DNA from: Dichetophora obliterata
Taxonomy: Eukaryota > Arthropoda > Insecta > Diptera > Sciomyzidae
DNA: 64,000 nucleotides
Assembly: GCA_963920525.1 (NCBI GenBank)
Contig: OY986438.1
Span: 126,916,420-126,980,419 of the forward strand
Direction: 5' to 3'
Positions 23,697 through 35,190 of this stretch are shown here, piece by piece. Every line of letters begins with the position of its first letter. Within the stretch, counting starts at the first letter, position 1. Made by a program: the position numbers and the translations under genes. Below the pieces are notes generated by a model, which saw nothing but the letters and a program-made list of their open reading frames with translations, did no database searches and was not told the origin of the DNA.

Positions 23697-25026
23697 AGGG
23701 GTATTCACACTGACTTGGGTAGTTGGGTAGATTGGCAAATGCCATACATTTTGTTTTTGTTAAGTGCCCAAGTACCCAAGTTCCCATCTACCAAACTACT
23801 CTAGCTGACTCCCTGACTTGTTGGGCTAGATTTCTTGCTAAATTGAGTACTTTTTCCATGTGTTACCTACCACCTTTTACAAAAATAGGCAATAATTGAA
23901 TAAAGGGCATCAAACTCCCAACATTTTTTGTCTAGGCTAATATCTCTAATGAAAGGTAAAAAATTTCCAAACCCCCTATACCGCCCACAAATCAATAAAA
24001 ACGCCATATTTCAGACGGATTCGGTTGTATTGGACTAAAATTTTGTAATTGAGTTCATATGGTTACTATCAGCAACTCAACCAAAAATGGGCGTGGTCTA
24101 ACGAATGATAACTACGCCTCCTTTTCAGAAATCATTATAATTCCTGAGTTGTGCATGTTTTTATAATGAAACTTTGTGTTTATGTGCTATGAGACCAAAT
24201 AATTGTCACTATGTATATTTATGTTATCACGCCTACTTTTACCGCCCTTCTATACGTAGGTGTATATAAAATCGTTCGTACGGTGTCTCTTAAGATCTCA
24301 GGAACGGTAAGACCTAAGGCCACCAAATTTACAATATCTCTTATTAAGGGTAATATCTCGGTTAATAAAGAAAGCCGCACCCCCTTTTACCGCCCACAAA
24401 TCAATAGAAATATTGTATTTCAGACAGTTGGGGTCGTATTAAACAAAAATTTGGTAATTTAGTTCGTATAGTTACTGACGGAAAATTAACTAAAAATGGG
24501 CGTGGTCTAACTTTGTTTACGCCCCATTCTCAGGGGAAAATTAAATTGATATTTTTTGGACGATTTTGGTCGTATTAGACTAAAATTTGGTAATTTAGTT
24601 TATATGGCTAATTTCGGAAATTGAACCAAAAATGAGAGTGGTCGCTCTACAATTATGCCAGTTCAGATATATAAAACTATTTTTTCCGATTGGCATGAAA
24701 ATTCCTTTATGGCAGTAAGGTGGTCTGTGGCAGGATAGCATCTGCACGGGATTGCTAGTAAATTTTAAAATGCTGCGAAGTTCACGTTAAAAATTACTCG
24801 TATATAAAATAACGTTTTTACGCTCAATTAATAGCTTCAATTTTGCGCACATAAAATGACAAAAAATTATTTGTTGGCAATCTCTCATCAGCTTAATAAA
24901 CCGGGGAGATCAAATAAACATGCAGCACTGCTTAAAACTGTTCTATAATGTACTTTGGGTGCTCGCAATAATCTAAAGTACTAAATCTAACCATACCCAA
25001 CTACACAAGTCAGTGTGAATACCCCT
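23697..25026. mobile_element. Nested MITE-like element, AGGGGTATTCAC ends (1330 bp)
   Basis: Left end AGGGGTATTCACACTGACTT then GGGTAGTTGGGTA; right end in reverse complement AGGGGTATTCACACTGACTT then GTGTAGTTGGGTA. TAT flanks both sides, a possible TSD. It interrupts the GGCCG-rich element. Its first 12 bases are shared with the element at 28954-29389. No transposase. Superfamily not assigned. Confidence 0.75.
23970..24665. repeat. Three same-strand copies of a dispersed module
   Basis: Modules at about 23970-24120, 24366-24535 and 24545-24665 each contain a GGTCGTATTAGACTAAAATT-like stretch, then TTTGGTAATTTAGTT, then AAAAATGGGCGTGGTC. The first two also share ACCGCCCACAAATCAATA. Confidence 0.65.
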
Positions 25027-25425
25027 TATAATTTTTTAACTGATTACAATTAATAGTAATGAAAAAAGAAAAAAATTAAATACAAAAAATTTATTCAAAA
25101 AAATTTTGTAATAAGTTTTACATTAATTTATTTCCGCAAGAAGTTCCAATTGAAAAGATGCTTTTAATTGTAGAATAACCACTGCGCGGCCAATGAACGG
25201 CCGTTGTACAGCCGAGATTATTTAAAAACGACTTTGGTACGGCCGTTGTACAGCCCAGATTATTTAAAAACGGCCGCTGATCGCCTGTTGTACGGCCGCT
25301 AACTGGCCAAAAAGTCCTGCAAACGACCCTTGTACGCCCCTCGTACTGCCGAGAAAAATATTTAAATTTAGGCCTTGTACGGCCACTGTTTGGCCTTAGC
25401 TAAAAAAATTTTATTTTTACTTGGG

Positions 25426-26134
25426 TTAACAAACTTTTTTCTAAACCAATTACAAGTGATTATTTTCAGAAATTAAGGTTCAGCCGTTCTCAATTGATGC
25501 CGTTACCAACGAACAGCGTTCTCAGTTCTCGGTTAACTTTTTTTTTTTCTAAATAAAGCAGAATACTGAAAAAGGGGTTGCATTCGGGTTTGCAAATTTT
25601 ATTGTTTACGAAAGAAAGCTTGTATATTAGTAAACGTATAAGTGAATACCCTGAAAATCATAAAAATAGTTTTTGGTGTACCATATTAAACGAAGTCAAA
25701 AATGCAATTTTCAATTAAATGTTTTTTGTACAATTAAAACAACTTAAGCACCATCACAGGAAAAGCTCAAAACGTTGGACCTTTTTTGAAAAAAAAAATT
25801 AATATATAAAGGCTGACCTAACGGTACAGTTGAAATAATTTCTATTTCTAGTGATTTTATTAATAAAAAATAATTGAATAAAATATATTAAAAACATGCG
25901 GAGATAACATTTTTTAGTAGATAACAATTAGACGATTAAGATGGATAAAAAAGCATGTCAGTTGGTAATCAAAAAGGATTAGAAGGGGCGTGGTTAAAAC
26001 TAGTTATACAAAAAACTCATCTAGGATGCTCGTAATATACAAAATTGAGCTCAAACAAACAACCATAAAATTACTTTTATTAATAAAGATATATTTTTCT
26101 ATGTAAAAGTTACAAGAAACAATTATTACAGAAA
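25426..26134. other. AT-rich non-coding stretch
   Basis: Nothing recognised. GTTCAGCCGTTCTCAATTGA at 25479 resembles CCCAGCCATTCTCAATTGAT at 49613, suggesting a shared repeat tail. Confidence 0.4.
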
Positions 26135-26575
26135 TTAACCCTCATGTGTATAAAAAAAATTCCCCCTTCGTGTATACGAAGGTACCCAGTTACTTTTATA
26201 CGATCTGTATGAGAAACACTGTCCGTAAATGAAAAAAATTCAAAGTAATTTTGTAATCCTTCATCCTAATTACAGCAGTACATGATATTCTAAACGTACA
26301 AAATCGACAAAGACCATAAAAGTTCGAATTCGCATGTATTTTAGCCGGAGGTACCCGGCTACCTTCGTATAAGACGAAGGGGTAGTCCTTAAAAAACTTT
26401 CATAAAAACTTTCCAAAACGCTTTCTTTTCAATATAAAAACTGCATTGAATAAAAAAAATTAATTTTAGGAAGGTACCAAAGATTTTAGTATATAGTTCC
26501 ATGGACGAAAGTTACCTTTTTTGCTTTAAAAATGCAAAAGGTACACGGGTACCTTCGTATACACGGGAGGGTTAA
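26135..26575. mobile_element. piggyBac-type MITE (433 bp) with TTAA TSD and GGTACCC palindromes
   Basis: TTAA at 26135-26138 and 26572-26575. Left end CCCTCATGTGTATA, then GTGTATACGAAGGTACCC; right end in reverse complement CCCTCCCGTGTATACGAAGG then TACCCGTGTACC. Two further GGTACCCGG-type motifs lie inside (26348-26372, with the inverted arm ACCTTCGTATAAGACGAAGG). Related to the element at 8.7-10.4 kb by the CGAGG/CGAAGGTACCC core. Confidence 0.8.
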
Positions 26576-27626
26576 TATTTTAGGAAAATAACGCGAATGT
26601 CTTCCTCTATCTTTTTACTTAACGTTTTTAATCTGCCAATTTCCAACATAAAACTTTGAAAAAACGGAAGGATACCTTTTTAGCTATTTACTGAAATATA
26701 AAAGAATTAAAAATTAAAATAAATGTTTCTTAATTAATTAATTACAATGATTTCTAAAATATAAAAGAATTAAAAATGGAAATAAATGCCACACTGACTC
26801 AGCCTAGATGCTGTAAAATGGTCGCAAACCTGTATTTTGAATCAAATCAAATATAAAGGATTTTCTCCTGAAAACCATGTTTATTTGTCATTTATTATTT
26901 TTATCTTAGTCATTTTAAGTCATAGAGCCAAATGGTAAAAGAATCGCGGCCAAAAGATGCCAAATACATAGAAAAAATATAGTGTGGAATAATTGAATAA
27001 CTTATCTTGCAAGGCTTTCCGCTAAAAATTGGAAAATTTAGTATATCACCGATTTTTTTTCTTAAAAAAATATATATCTCAGTAACTATCAAACAATATT
27101 TCAAAGCGTTTGTATTTAAATTATCTAGAAACTATTTTTACTTTGCAGTGATGTCACTTGATTCGTACGCATGACACAGAGAAATAAGCTGAAAAAAATC
27201 AGTTTTTTGCGTTCAGAAACCCTAGGCTATGGCCATAGTGGGTGAAAAAAATGCAAAATCCTTTTTTTTAATGACAACTTTTAATCACTAACAACCATTA
27301 ATCAAGAGAGCATTCACTTCTTATGAGAGCAAGAAACACTTTTGAGCAATATTTCTTAAACACATTCATATCAAAAGCTATTTTTAAAGATTTGACGGTT
27401 CGAAATTCATCGGAAAGCGGAATCCTTTGGCCTAGTTGCTTAATATTGTGTAAGTTTTCAGTTATTCAATCGCGCTTTATAGAAAAAAACTTCACTACGC
27501 CTTAAAGTACATATTTACCATAACTCGAGTATGTATATTAAGCTGGATCGATTTGTATGGAGAAAAGAAAGTCTTCCGAACACCAACTCAAAAGTTAGAG
27601 GGACTCTTAAAAACCATTCCAGCATA
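26576..27626. other. AT-rich non-coding stretch
   Basis: AAATATAAAAGAATTAAAAA occurs twice (26695, 26757). No gene recognised. Confidence 0.45.
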
Positions 27627-28452
27627 TTTTTTTGGATCGGAGAAACCCCATGGAGTGGTTTTTGGTACTTCTGAACCCTTTTTTCGACCAAAAAAATAAT
27701 TTTTTTTCATGTAAATGTTTTTTCCTTCAGCACGTATACCGGAGATAAGCAAAATAATAAAGATTACGATGGTACACAAATTTTGGCAAAAAATTTTGTA
27801 ATTTTTGTTCGTTATATACTATTTATAGATTCCATAAAAATCGATATTTTGTCATTTTCGGAAAGAAGTATTTTTTAAAACGCCTATAAAATATGTTTTT
27901 CATAGTATTCACATGATTTTCACATAGTATTCACATGATTCAAGTTTATTGGAAAGGTAATGATCTCTTCTTCCTTTTGATATATCGTTTAGCATGGTTT
28001 TTAAGAACAAGAACAAGATAACTAAATTTAACTAATAATTAAGCTGAAAAAATTGATTTTTCTTTTAATATTGATTACTCATATTTTATATATTTGTGGC
28101 ACTCAGTCTTACTTGAGCCACCCCAAAAGATATAACAGAAAAAAGAAGAGCTAAATACCTTTTCGATAAGCAAAAATTCATGTGAAAACCATGAAAAAAG
28201 CATATTTTATAGGCCCCGAAAATGACGAAATGTCAATTTATTGGGGACTAAAAAGAGTTTGAAAGGAAAAAAAATTTAAAATTATTTTTAGCCAGAATTT
28301 GTGTACAATCAATATCTTTATTATTTTGCCTATCTTGGGTAAGCATTCTAAAGAAAAAAAGTTACATGCAAAAAACATGATCTTTTGGCCAAATAAAAGT
28401 TCAAGAGAACAAAATACGCTCCATGGAGATTTCGCCAATTCAAAAAGAAAAA
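27627..28452. mobile_element. Foldback-like element with ~350-bp inverted arms
   Basis: The segment is an almost complete hairpin centred near 28038. Matching points include CCATGGAG (27649 and 28421), GCAAAATAATAAAGAT (27749 and 28311, inverted), TACACAAATT (27773 and 28297), CATTTTCGG (27853 and 28216) and CCTATAAAATATG (27883 and 28200). The loop is about 100 bp (28000-28110). Arms are roughly 75-80 percent alike by eye. The short open frames on both arms are by-products of the duplication. Confidence 0.75.
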
Positions 28453-28633
28453 AATTAAAAGTATTTGAAATCTAAATTTCGATTTGGCTTAATGTATATA
28501 TACTTACAGGCCACGGTTTATAAAACGAACATTTTTTATCAAACTTTATGTCAAACGACATAAAAACATTTCTTGTTTTGTTTTATTTTGTTTTTGAGTG
28601 CATCCCTGCATTTATATGTATATCTCTTTTCGC
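28453..28633. other. Spacer between foldback and hAT element
   Basis: AT-rich, no feature seen. Confidence 0.4.
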
Positions 28634-29608
28634 CTTGTTCACAGTGTTGCCAGAGTAAATTTTTTTATAACCAGAAAGCAAAATAAAAATAGCCAAAATG
28701 TAAATAAAAATAACCAAAATATTTATTTATCATGTTATAAAAAAACAATAAAAAAAAATAAAATAATTATTTGTACGAACTAGTTGCAAATAGATTTACA
28801 AACTAGTTGCAATAGATTCTTACTTTTTCATGCTGATTTTCTTAGCTTTGCTTTTTTACCAATTTCTCACAGTTTACTTGTCATGATCAAAGTTATCTTC
28901 ATTATTACGTATTCTTTAGTGACACGTGATTTGTGCCCACATGTAAAATTGTTAGGGGTATTCACGATATGGTGTATTTGTAAGAAATTTTTACAACTTT
29001 TACAATATTTACGACTTATTCTGAACGAACCTTCAGTGAAGTCTCGTATTTTTAAAATCAACTAAATTTTGTATGTACTTTTGTTTGCAACTATAAATTA
29101 AAATCATAAAGTTGAGACGAAACATTAAATAAAATTAATTTTTATTAAATAAATTCACAGCGTAGCTACCGGCTTTATGTTGAGTAGAAATGCTTTTGCG
29201 AACAGGTGACCAAATACTCAAAGAAATTTATACAGAATGCAATAGGGTTTCTTCGTGGCATTTTTGCCACAGTATTGTTTTTAAACAGTGTGTATTTTGT
29301 TTTTGTAATTTTACAAAATTTACTGCAAATATCAAATTTACCAAAAATACCCAATGCAAGGGCAAACAAACCACATCGTGAATACCCCTTCTGTATATTC
29401 TTGCCGTGTTTGGCAATATATTGGCACAATTGGCAATATATCGTGTTAATAGCAGGGTCGTGTTTACATGAAGATAGAATTCACCCTCGCGAACAAATTT
29501 AAAATCATTTAGGTGTAAAACAAAAACCTAATTTTCGTTAAAATAAAAAAAGAACATAGCCAAATACTTATGGCTATAAGTAGCCAAAACGGCAACACTG
29601 CTTGTTCA
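28634..29608. mobile_element. hAT-type MITE with perfect 8-bp TSD, interrupted
   Basis: CTTGTTCA at 28634-28641 and 29601-29608 is a perfect 8-bp duplication. The element 28642-29600 starts CAGTGTTGCCAGAGTAAA and, in reverse complement, its right end reads CAGTGTTGCCGTTTTGGC. TATAACC/TAGCCA words recur near both ends (ATAGCCAAAATG, TAGCCAAATACTTATGGC). 8-bp TSD and CAGTG ends are hAT hallmarks. Without the nested element (28954-29389) it is about 520 bp. No transposase. Confidence 0.85.
28954..29389. mobile_element. Nested MITE, AGGGGTATTCACGAT ends (436 bp)
   Basis: Left AGGGGTATTCACGATATGGT; right in reverse complement AGGGGTATTCACGATGTGGT. Long, nearly symmetrical arms continue inward (GTAAGAAATTTTTACAACTT against the TTGTAATTTTACAAAATTTA region). 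It lies inside the hAT MITE and shares its first 12 bases with 23697-25026. The overlapping open frames on both strands here reflect the palindromic structure. Confidence 0.75.
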
Positions 29609-32600
29609 TCTGTTTTTTTTGTTGCGCTAAGCTAGCTGAACAAAAAAGAGAGAAGAAGAGAGCAGAATGGAGTTTATTGAAACTCTCGCAAATAAAACGG
29701 ATGAGCTGGGATATTTTCTTAAAAAAATTAACACTTTAATTAATTATTGGTATTTAGTATTTAAATTTCAAAATTAATATGCTGAGCACAAATATACCTA
29801 ATATTTTTACACCTTTTTCATAAAATTCGGCCAATTGCTTTTGGAGTTAACCTGGAACAAATAATTTACACTTCAATTTTATATTATAAATAGTATAGAT
29901 GCGTTATTTTCTAAAACATTTTTGTTTAATTTGAGATTTTCTGCCACTATTAAAAACTTGAAAAAAAAAATAATAAGCACCTGCAGCAAATGTAGCATTT
30001 GCCGCAAATTTTGCAGCTTTCACCTACGGGACGGTATCACACTTTTAATTTTTGAACTTGGACACGTTATACCTGGGCACTTTTTTGTTTCAGCAGCTGA
30101 GCCCGGGCCGTCTTTGTAACTCCCGCTGACGAGCCATGAGTCAGTAGTTGCGCTTGGAGCTGATTGCGAGCAACAAAACAAGGCCATTTTAAAGTGGATG
30201 TAAAATATTATATGTTTTACCATATATTTTAACAAAATAATGATTTATTTATTATTTATTTTATTTTTCAATCACATAAATACGTCAAAATATTAGTAGG
30301 CGCAGCACAAACAATTTATTGTTAAATATCATTTAGTTTTTAACCAACAGAAAATGAAAACTTAACCGATTAAAGAATTTTCATCCAAACGAAGATAGAA
30401 AACTCATCCTTAATAGTTAAAAAAGTAAACTTAATACATAATAATTTCGTGTTTTAAGCTTACATAATTTTTCCCGCCAATAAAAGTTAACAACTCAACA
30501 AAACCAGTTAAAAAAATATAACTTAAGAGTTAAAAAATTAGTCTTTTATATTGAAATTAGTAGATATATATTGATTTTAACCAGGAAAGGTTAAACAATT
30601 ATAGTCAAATAATATTTTTATTCAGAAAGAAAAACTGATTTTAACTTAAAATATTTACCTAGAATATTTAAAAATATTTAAATAGAGACCTGAATTTCAA
30701 ACTTTGTGCTATGACCCTGTAAATAAATTTTTGATGTCGAAAGCTTTGCGTCAAATATATTAAGCATAGGTTTCAGCCCTTAAGCGTTTCATAAATGACA
30801 GGCTTAATCGTAAATGGATTATATACAGAAGACTTTCATTGACTTATTTTTGTGCCCTTTGCTTTCTGCGTAAATTTGACATAAGTACTTCGTCTATATT
30901 AAACTAAAATGTTTATTTATATCAAATATTCACAAAGAATTAAATGAAATGACTCGCAGCTTTGAAGCACACTCAAAAATTATTTAATTTGTGGAATGAA
31001 ACTCACTGCCATTTAGGAATGATAAATAAATATAATAAAATGTTATGAATAAATATTTACAGACTTTTTATGGTTACGTCTTTTACACAGAACCTTTATT
31101 CTGAAAAAGAAGAGTATTGTAATGGTGACTTGATTTTAAAGAAGAACGCAAATTCTCTTGTGGCAAAATATTAAGCGAATATCCATTCAAATATATCCTT
31201 CCTGCCACTCTTTTGCATATGTTTTATACAAAATTCAATCAAATTCCTGGATTTAATATAATTTTTCTGATATCAAATAATTGCTTGGAATTATGGTGTC
31301 TCGCAATTTTAGTTTTAGGACCATTTTTATGATATAAAGATATGAAAGTTTTCTTTTTCCGCTCTCCACTTACTTCACTTGATCAAAGAAATTTCCTTCG
31401 CCTGCAGGAAATAGAAAATAAACTTACGGTTAACGAGCACGAATAGCGCAAATGTGGAAAATTCCTATCCATGTCTAACAGCGAAAACAATTTGCCTAAA
31501 CTAATTTCCTTCCTGTGCACAGTGGGTCGAACGACCACTGCATATCTACTATTTAACTGCAGGCAGTGGCTAGGTTTTGCCTTGATTGGCCCAGCTTGAC
31601 GTGCACCTGCCAGTGTCCGTAAGTTTGTGTGAAAGCCTAGAAAGCTTCGTTATCTCGATGCCGCAAGCCGCAACAACAGCAAAAATTTGCCACTTGTCGG
31701 TGCCTCATTTTGTAAAACTTGCTCTATCGCTCACACTCCACCACTTTCTTTAAGCCAAACAGCCAACAACAGTAACATCGTGTACCTGGCATACGTGTCG
31801 GCGGCATGGCAAATTTTCTTGCGTTGAACTTCTTGTAGCAATTATTTTTATCAGCGCGCCAACATCGGACATTCATGCTGCCGCACCCTTTCATAACGTG
31901 ACTTGACAGCAAGTCCAGGCCCAGGCGACAGCTTCTTCCGAAATTGGCTTCGTTTTGGTCGACTTTATCGCGCTGTTACACTGCCGCTGAATACGGCAGG
32001 CAAAGGATTGCCCGGAAACGCTGCCAACGGCCCATAATCCGGAGGCATGCTTTTTGTTTGTTTCCAAAAGTTGACATTAATTTTTATGATTATAATTTTG
32101 AAAACTTTTCTCTTCTTATTTACTTGAAGCAATTAAAACAACTTGAACAATTTTGGCCAGTTCATTGCTTGGTCTACTTTAACAGATATTTTATTGAGAC
32201 AAACTCTACTTTTGGTAACTGTTCTTTTGACAGAAATAAAAAATGGAAAGAAAAAGGTTTGCTTTTAATTGCAGTGCCATGGAAACTTAGAGTGTTTATC
32301 AAACGATTGAGAAATAGATGAAAAGTCTTAACAAACAGAAATATGAAACAAACTGCAATGTCCTTTTTGACACCATTAAAAAAGTTAAAAATAAACATAT
32401 TTTAAAATATTAAAAAAGGCAAGAACTTTTGTATTGTTACCAAAATAATGAATTCTTAAAGTTCGAAATACATACTTAGCTTCTTTTGAGACTTCTGTAT
32501 AAACTTTGAGGCTTTATTAAATGTTTGATGGTGTAGGTTTTTTTCCTAATTACACAGTCCAAAAAAGAATACAAACAGTAATCAACGAAATCTGGTAAAG

Positions 32601-33685
32601 GGTTAGAGTTAAATTTTACCTCTGAGTTATGTTTAATATAGTCTTTAAGTTTACACTTAATTACGCAATTTACTAAAAAAATTAATTAAAAGACTTTTAC
32701 AAATATGGCTTTGGCATATTATTTATTGACAAAGGCCAAAAATACTACAGGCCAGTTTTGGCCTTTATCAAAACATGTAAAAAGTTCCCTTAAGAAAAGT
32801 CGTAGAAGGTTAAATATTCTTTAAAAATTCTCCATTTTAAATTTCACTAAAACTATTATATAAATAATAATATTTGAAATAACCTTTACCTTAGAAAGTT
32901 GACTTCAAACACAAAAATTAACAAATTTTGAAAGGCTAGAAAAAATAATTAAAACATCAGTATTAGTTTTTTTAAATTTGCAATTTTATTTTGGGGGATT
33001 ATAAAGGTTTATAAGAAGTATTGAAAGCGACATCTTTTTATAATATTTCACCTTTCAGCCATTTGAAGTTGACGTGTCTGTGTGTTTTTTTTTTGCAATT
33101 GGTAAACCATTCTTGCAATGAAAATCTCTGTGTTTTGGAAGGTTTATCAGCAACAGAAATTCATACAAAAATGGGAGAGTTCTAAAGGAATCTGCTGCTT
33201 CATTTCCAACTGTGCATCGATGAGTTTTACAGCTCAAAAAGTGCAACAACACCAAAAATCGTTATGCAAGTGTATGATATTGTTTGTGATGATCGAAATT
33301 GGAAATAACGTAAAATTGTTGATACCAAAGGTATCACAACCGAACGAAAACTCCATACTTTATATGTGCTACACATGAAAATGCTCTGTTCAGAAAATAA
33401 GAGGCGCATTTGTTAACAATTCAACAAAAAATTAATCGAAAACAAATTTTTTAACTTGTTGCTGTAAATTGTTGTTCATGAATTTTGTAGTTATAATTAA
33501 TTATATTTTTGAAATATTTCCTAATATCCAAAAAAGTTGAAATTCTGAATACTTTATAACAAAGATATGTTTTTTAAAATAAAATAAATCTAATAACGTA
33601 TTTTTTGAAATGTTGGCGCAATAAAACGGTCATTTAGGATATACAGTTACACAGATATAATATATACGTACCCCCTCAAAAACTT
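29609..33685. other. Long non-coding region
   Basis: No splice-supported exon or transposase was found. At 30020-30175 there is a GC-richer patch with CAGCTGAGCCCGGGCC. At 31480-32045 there is about 560 bp of balanced base composition without an identifiable protein. CAGTGGGTCGAACGACCACTG, near-palindromic, lies at 31520. At 32700-32780 a weak inverted repeat surrounds AAAGGCCAAAA/TTTTGGCCTTT. Confidence 0.4.
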
Positions 33686-35190
33686 TTTTCTGACCAAAGT
33701 ATAAGCTTTCCTTACAAAAAAATTATATAGGATAAATCTGTACTTAAAATAAATTAAAACGATAAGTAAAAATTTCAAAAACAAACGATTTATTAAAAAA
33801 AACATAGATTTTAATTTTTCGCGACACAGAAAAGTATACATACTTCTTACAAAATGTTTAATGGAAACAAAAATAAAGAAAAATTTAGTATTTTGTTGGT
33901 CCGCCATTGCTCTCTAAAACTGCGCTCAATCTGTTTTTCATCGAAAATACTAGTTTTGTTGTTGTTTGCATTGTAATTTTCGACCATTCTTTCATAAGTA
34001 CATTTTTAAGATCATGTTTGTTTTTTATTGTCCTTTTTCGAACATGGCGGTCCAACTCATCCCACAAATTTTCGATGAGGTTCAAGTCCGGTGACTGGGG
34101 AGGAGAATGAAGCTGCTTTGGTACATTGTATAGCAACCACTCCTTAACAACAACCGCTGTGTGCTTGGTGTCGTTGTCTTGTTGGAGAAGTATCAGCTTT
34201 CCGTAAGACCCATTTTATGCACCAATTCCATCAAACTTTGTTGGAGTAGGTTCAAATATACGAATCGATCCATGGTTATGTCAATAAACACTAAGTTTCC
34301 TACCCCAGGTTCCGATATGCCCCATACCAATACCGATCCTCCTCCATGGTTTATTGTCGGAATTAATTTTTTCGGAAGGAGCGCCTCGTACTTTTTGCGC
34401 CATACCTTCTGCTTGCACAATCACATCCGAATAGCTTGAATTTGCTCTCATCGCTGAACACAACGTTCTTCCAAAACGTTTCATCTACATCAAAATTCAG
34501 CTTTGCAAAGTTTATACGTTTTTTCATATTATTAGCACTAATAAACGGTTTTTTTGCGGAATGCGGCTATGAAATTCACTTTTCCTTAATACACTTCGCA
34601 CTTTTTCCGGGTGTACAATAGCAATTTCGGCATTTTCCATATCTTTAGCTGTTTTTTTTTCTATTTTTTTCGGATTTAAGTTAGTATATGTCTTTTTATA
34701 CGTGTGTCAATTTTTGGAGACCGCATCTGGGTTTTTTTTTCAGTGATTTGGTTTCATTTTAATTTTTAATCACTGTTTGTACACTCGACTTTGGACGTCC
34801 AACTATATTTGCGATTTCCCGTAAAGATTTTCCATTTTTTTTATGCTTAATAATTAGTTCACGCACGTCAAAACATATTTCCTTAACTTTTAGACCCATT
34901 TCAAAAAAACTAATTAGCACTTGATAAGAAAGTGGTTAATATAAGACTCTAAGTCATTACTGTCCATTAAAAAAATATACATTCATCATGCGATCGCTTT
35001 CTCTTTAAATAACAGTTATATGAAACTCTCGTATGTATACTTTTCTGTGTTGCAAAAAAAGATGTTATATGTTATATAAATTTAAATAGTAAATGACTTA
35101 CAACCAACTATTTTCCAATACCTTTTATTCAAGTTTTTTTCAAAAAATATTCCTGTATTTTTTAAGGAAGTTTAAACTTTGGTCAGAAAT
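33686..35190. mobile_element. Tc1-family transposon, IR/DR type, inactive (about 1.5 kb)
   Basis: Inverted ends: left TTCTGACCAAAGTATAAGCT (33688), right in reverse complement TTCTGACCAAAGTTTAAACT (35188). A second inverted pair, CACAGAAAAGTATACATAC, lies about 140 bp inward on each side (about 33825-33843 and 35033-35051). Two repeats per end separated by ~150 bp is the IR/DR arrangement known from Tc1-like elements. The transposase relic is on the minus strand. Exact termini and the TA duplication could not be fixed. Confidence 0.8.
33885..34902 (-). pseudogene. Tc1-like DD34E transposase, frameshifted
   Basis: The start MGLKVKEICFDVRELIIKHK is followed by LREIANIVGRPKSSVQ, a paired-type helix-turn-helix DNA-binding domain. 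Then stops appear (after VIKN, THV and KDIY). The catalytic core survives in pieces in different frames: VFSDESKF (first Asp, about 34450), GGGSVLVWGISEPGVGNLVF, QQDNDTKHTA (second Asp, about 34165) and SPDLNLIENLW (Glu, about 34060). 34 residues separate the second Asp from the Glu, hence DD34E. Frame changes occur near 34400 and 34195. It would have cut and pasted its own element; with several stops and shifts it cannot be made now. Length is as expected for ~340-residue Tc1 transposases. Confidence 0.88.

Larger units (their letters stand above)
23327..25425. mobile_element. Inverted-repeat element rich in GGCCGTACAAGG words
   Basis: The left end reads CCCAGTAAAGATATGA and the right end in reverse complement CCCAAGTAAAAATAAAA, preceded by TTAA. 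The left TTAA is not preserved (CCTT). Both subterminal zones (23340-23525 and 25185-25400) are packed with GGCCG, CGGCCGTTGTACAGCC and GGCCGTACAAGGCC words in both orientations, in sharp contrast to the AT-rich surroundings. The centre is occupied by a second element (23697-25026). The host element alone is about 770 bp. No ORF. Confidence 0.6.

Noticed and set aside
27588..28438. Frames of 63 and 66 codons on the minus strand
   Set aside because: They lie on foldback arms and do not match each other as a conserved protein or any known family.
29175..29502. Several overlapping 60-100 codon frames on both strands
   Set aside because: They arise from the palindromic arms of the nested MITE.
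31520..31541. CAGTGGGTCGAACGACCACTG palindrome as a regulatory operator
   Set aside because: Single imperfect palindrome without context; such motifs occur by chance in 64 kb.
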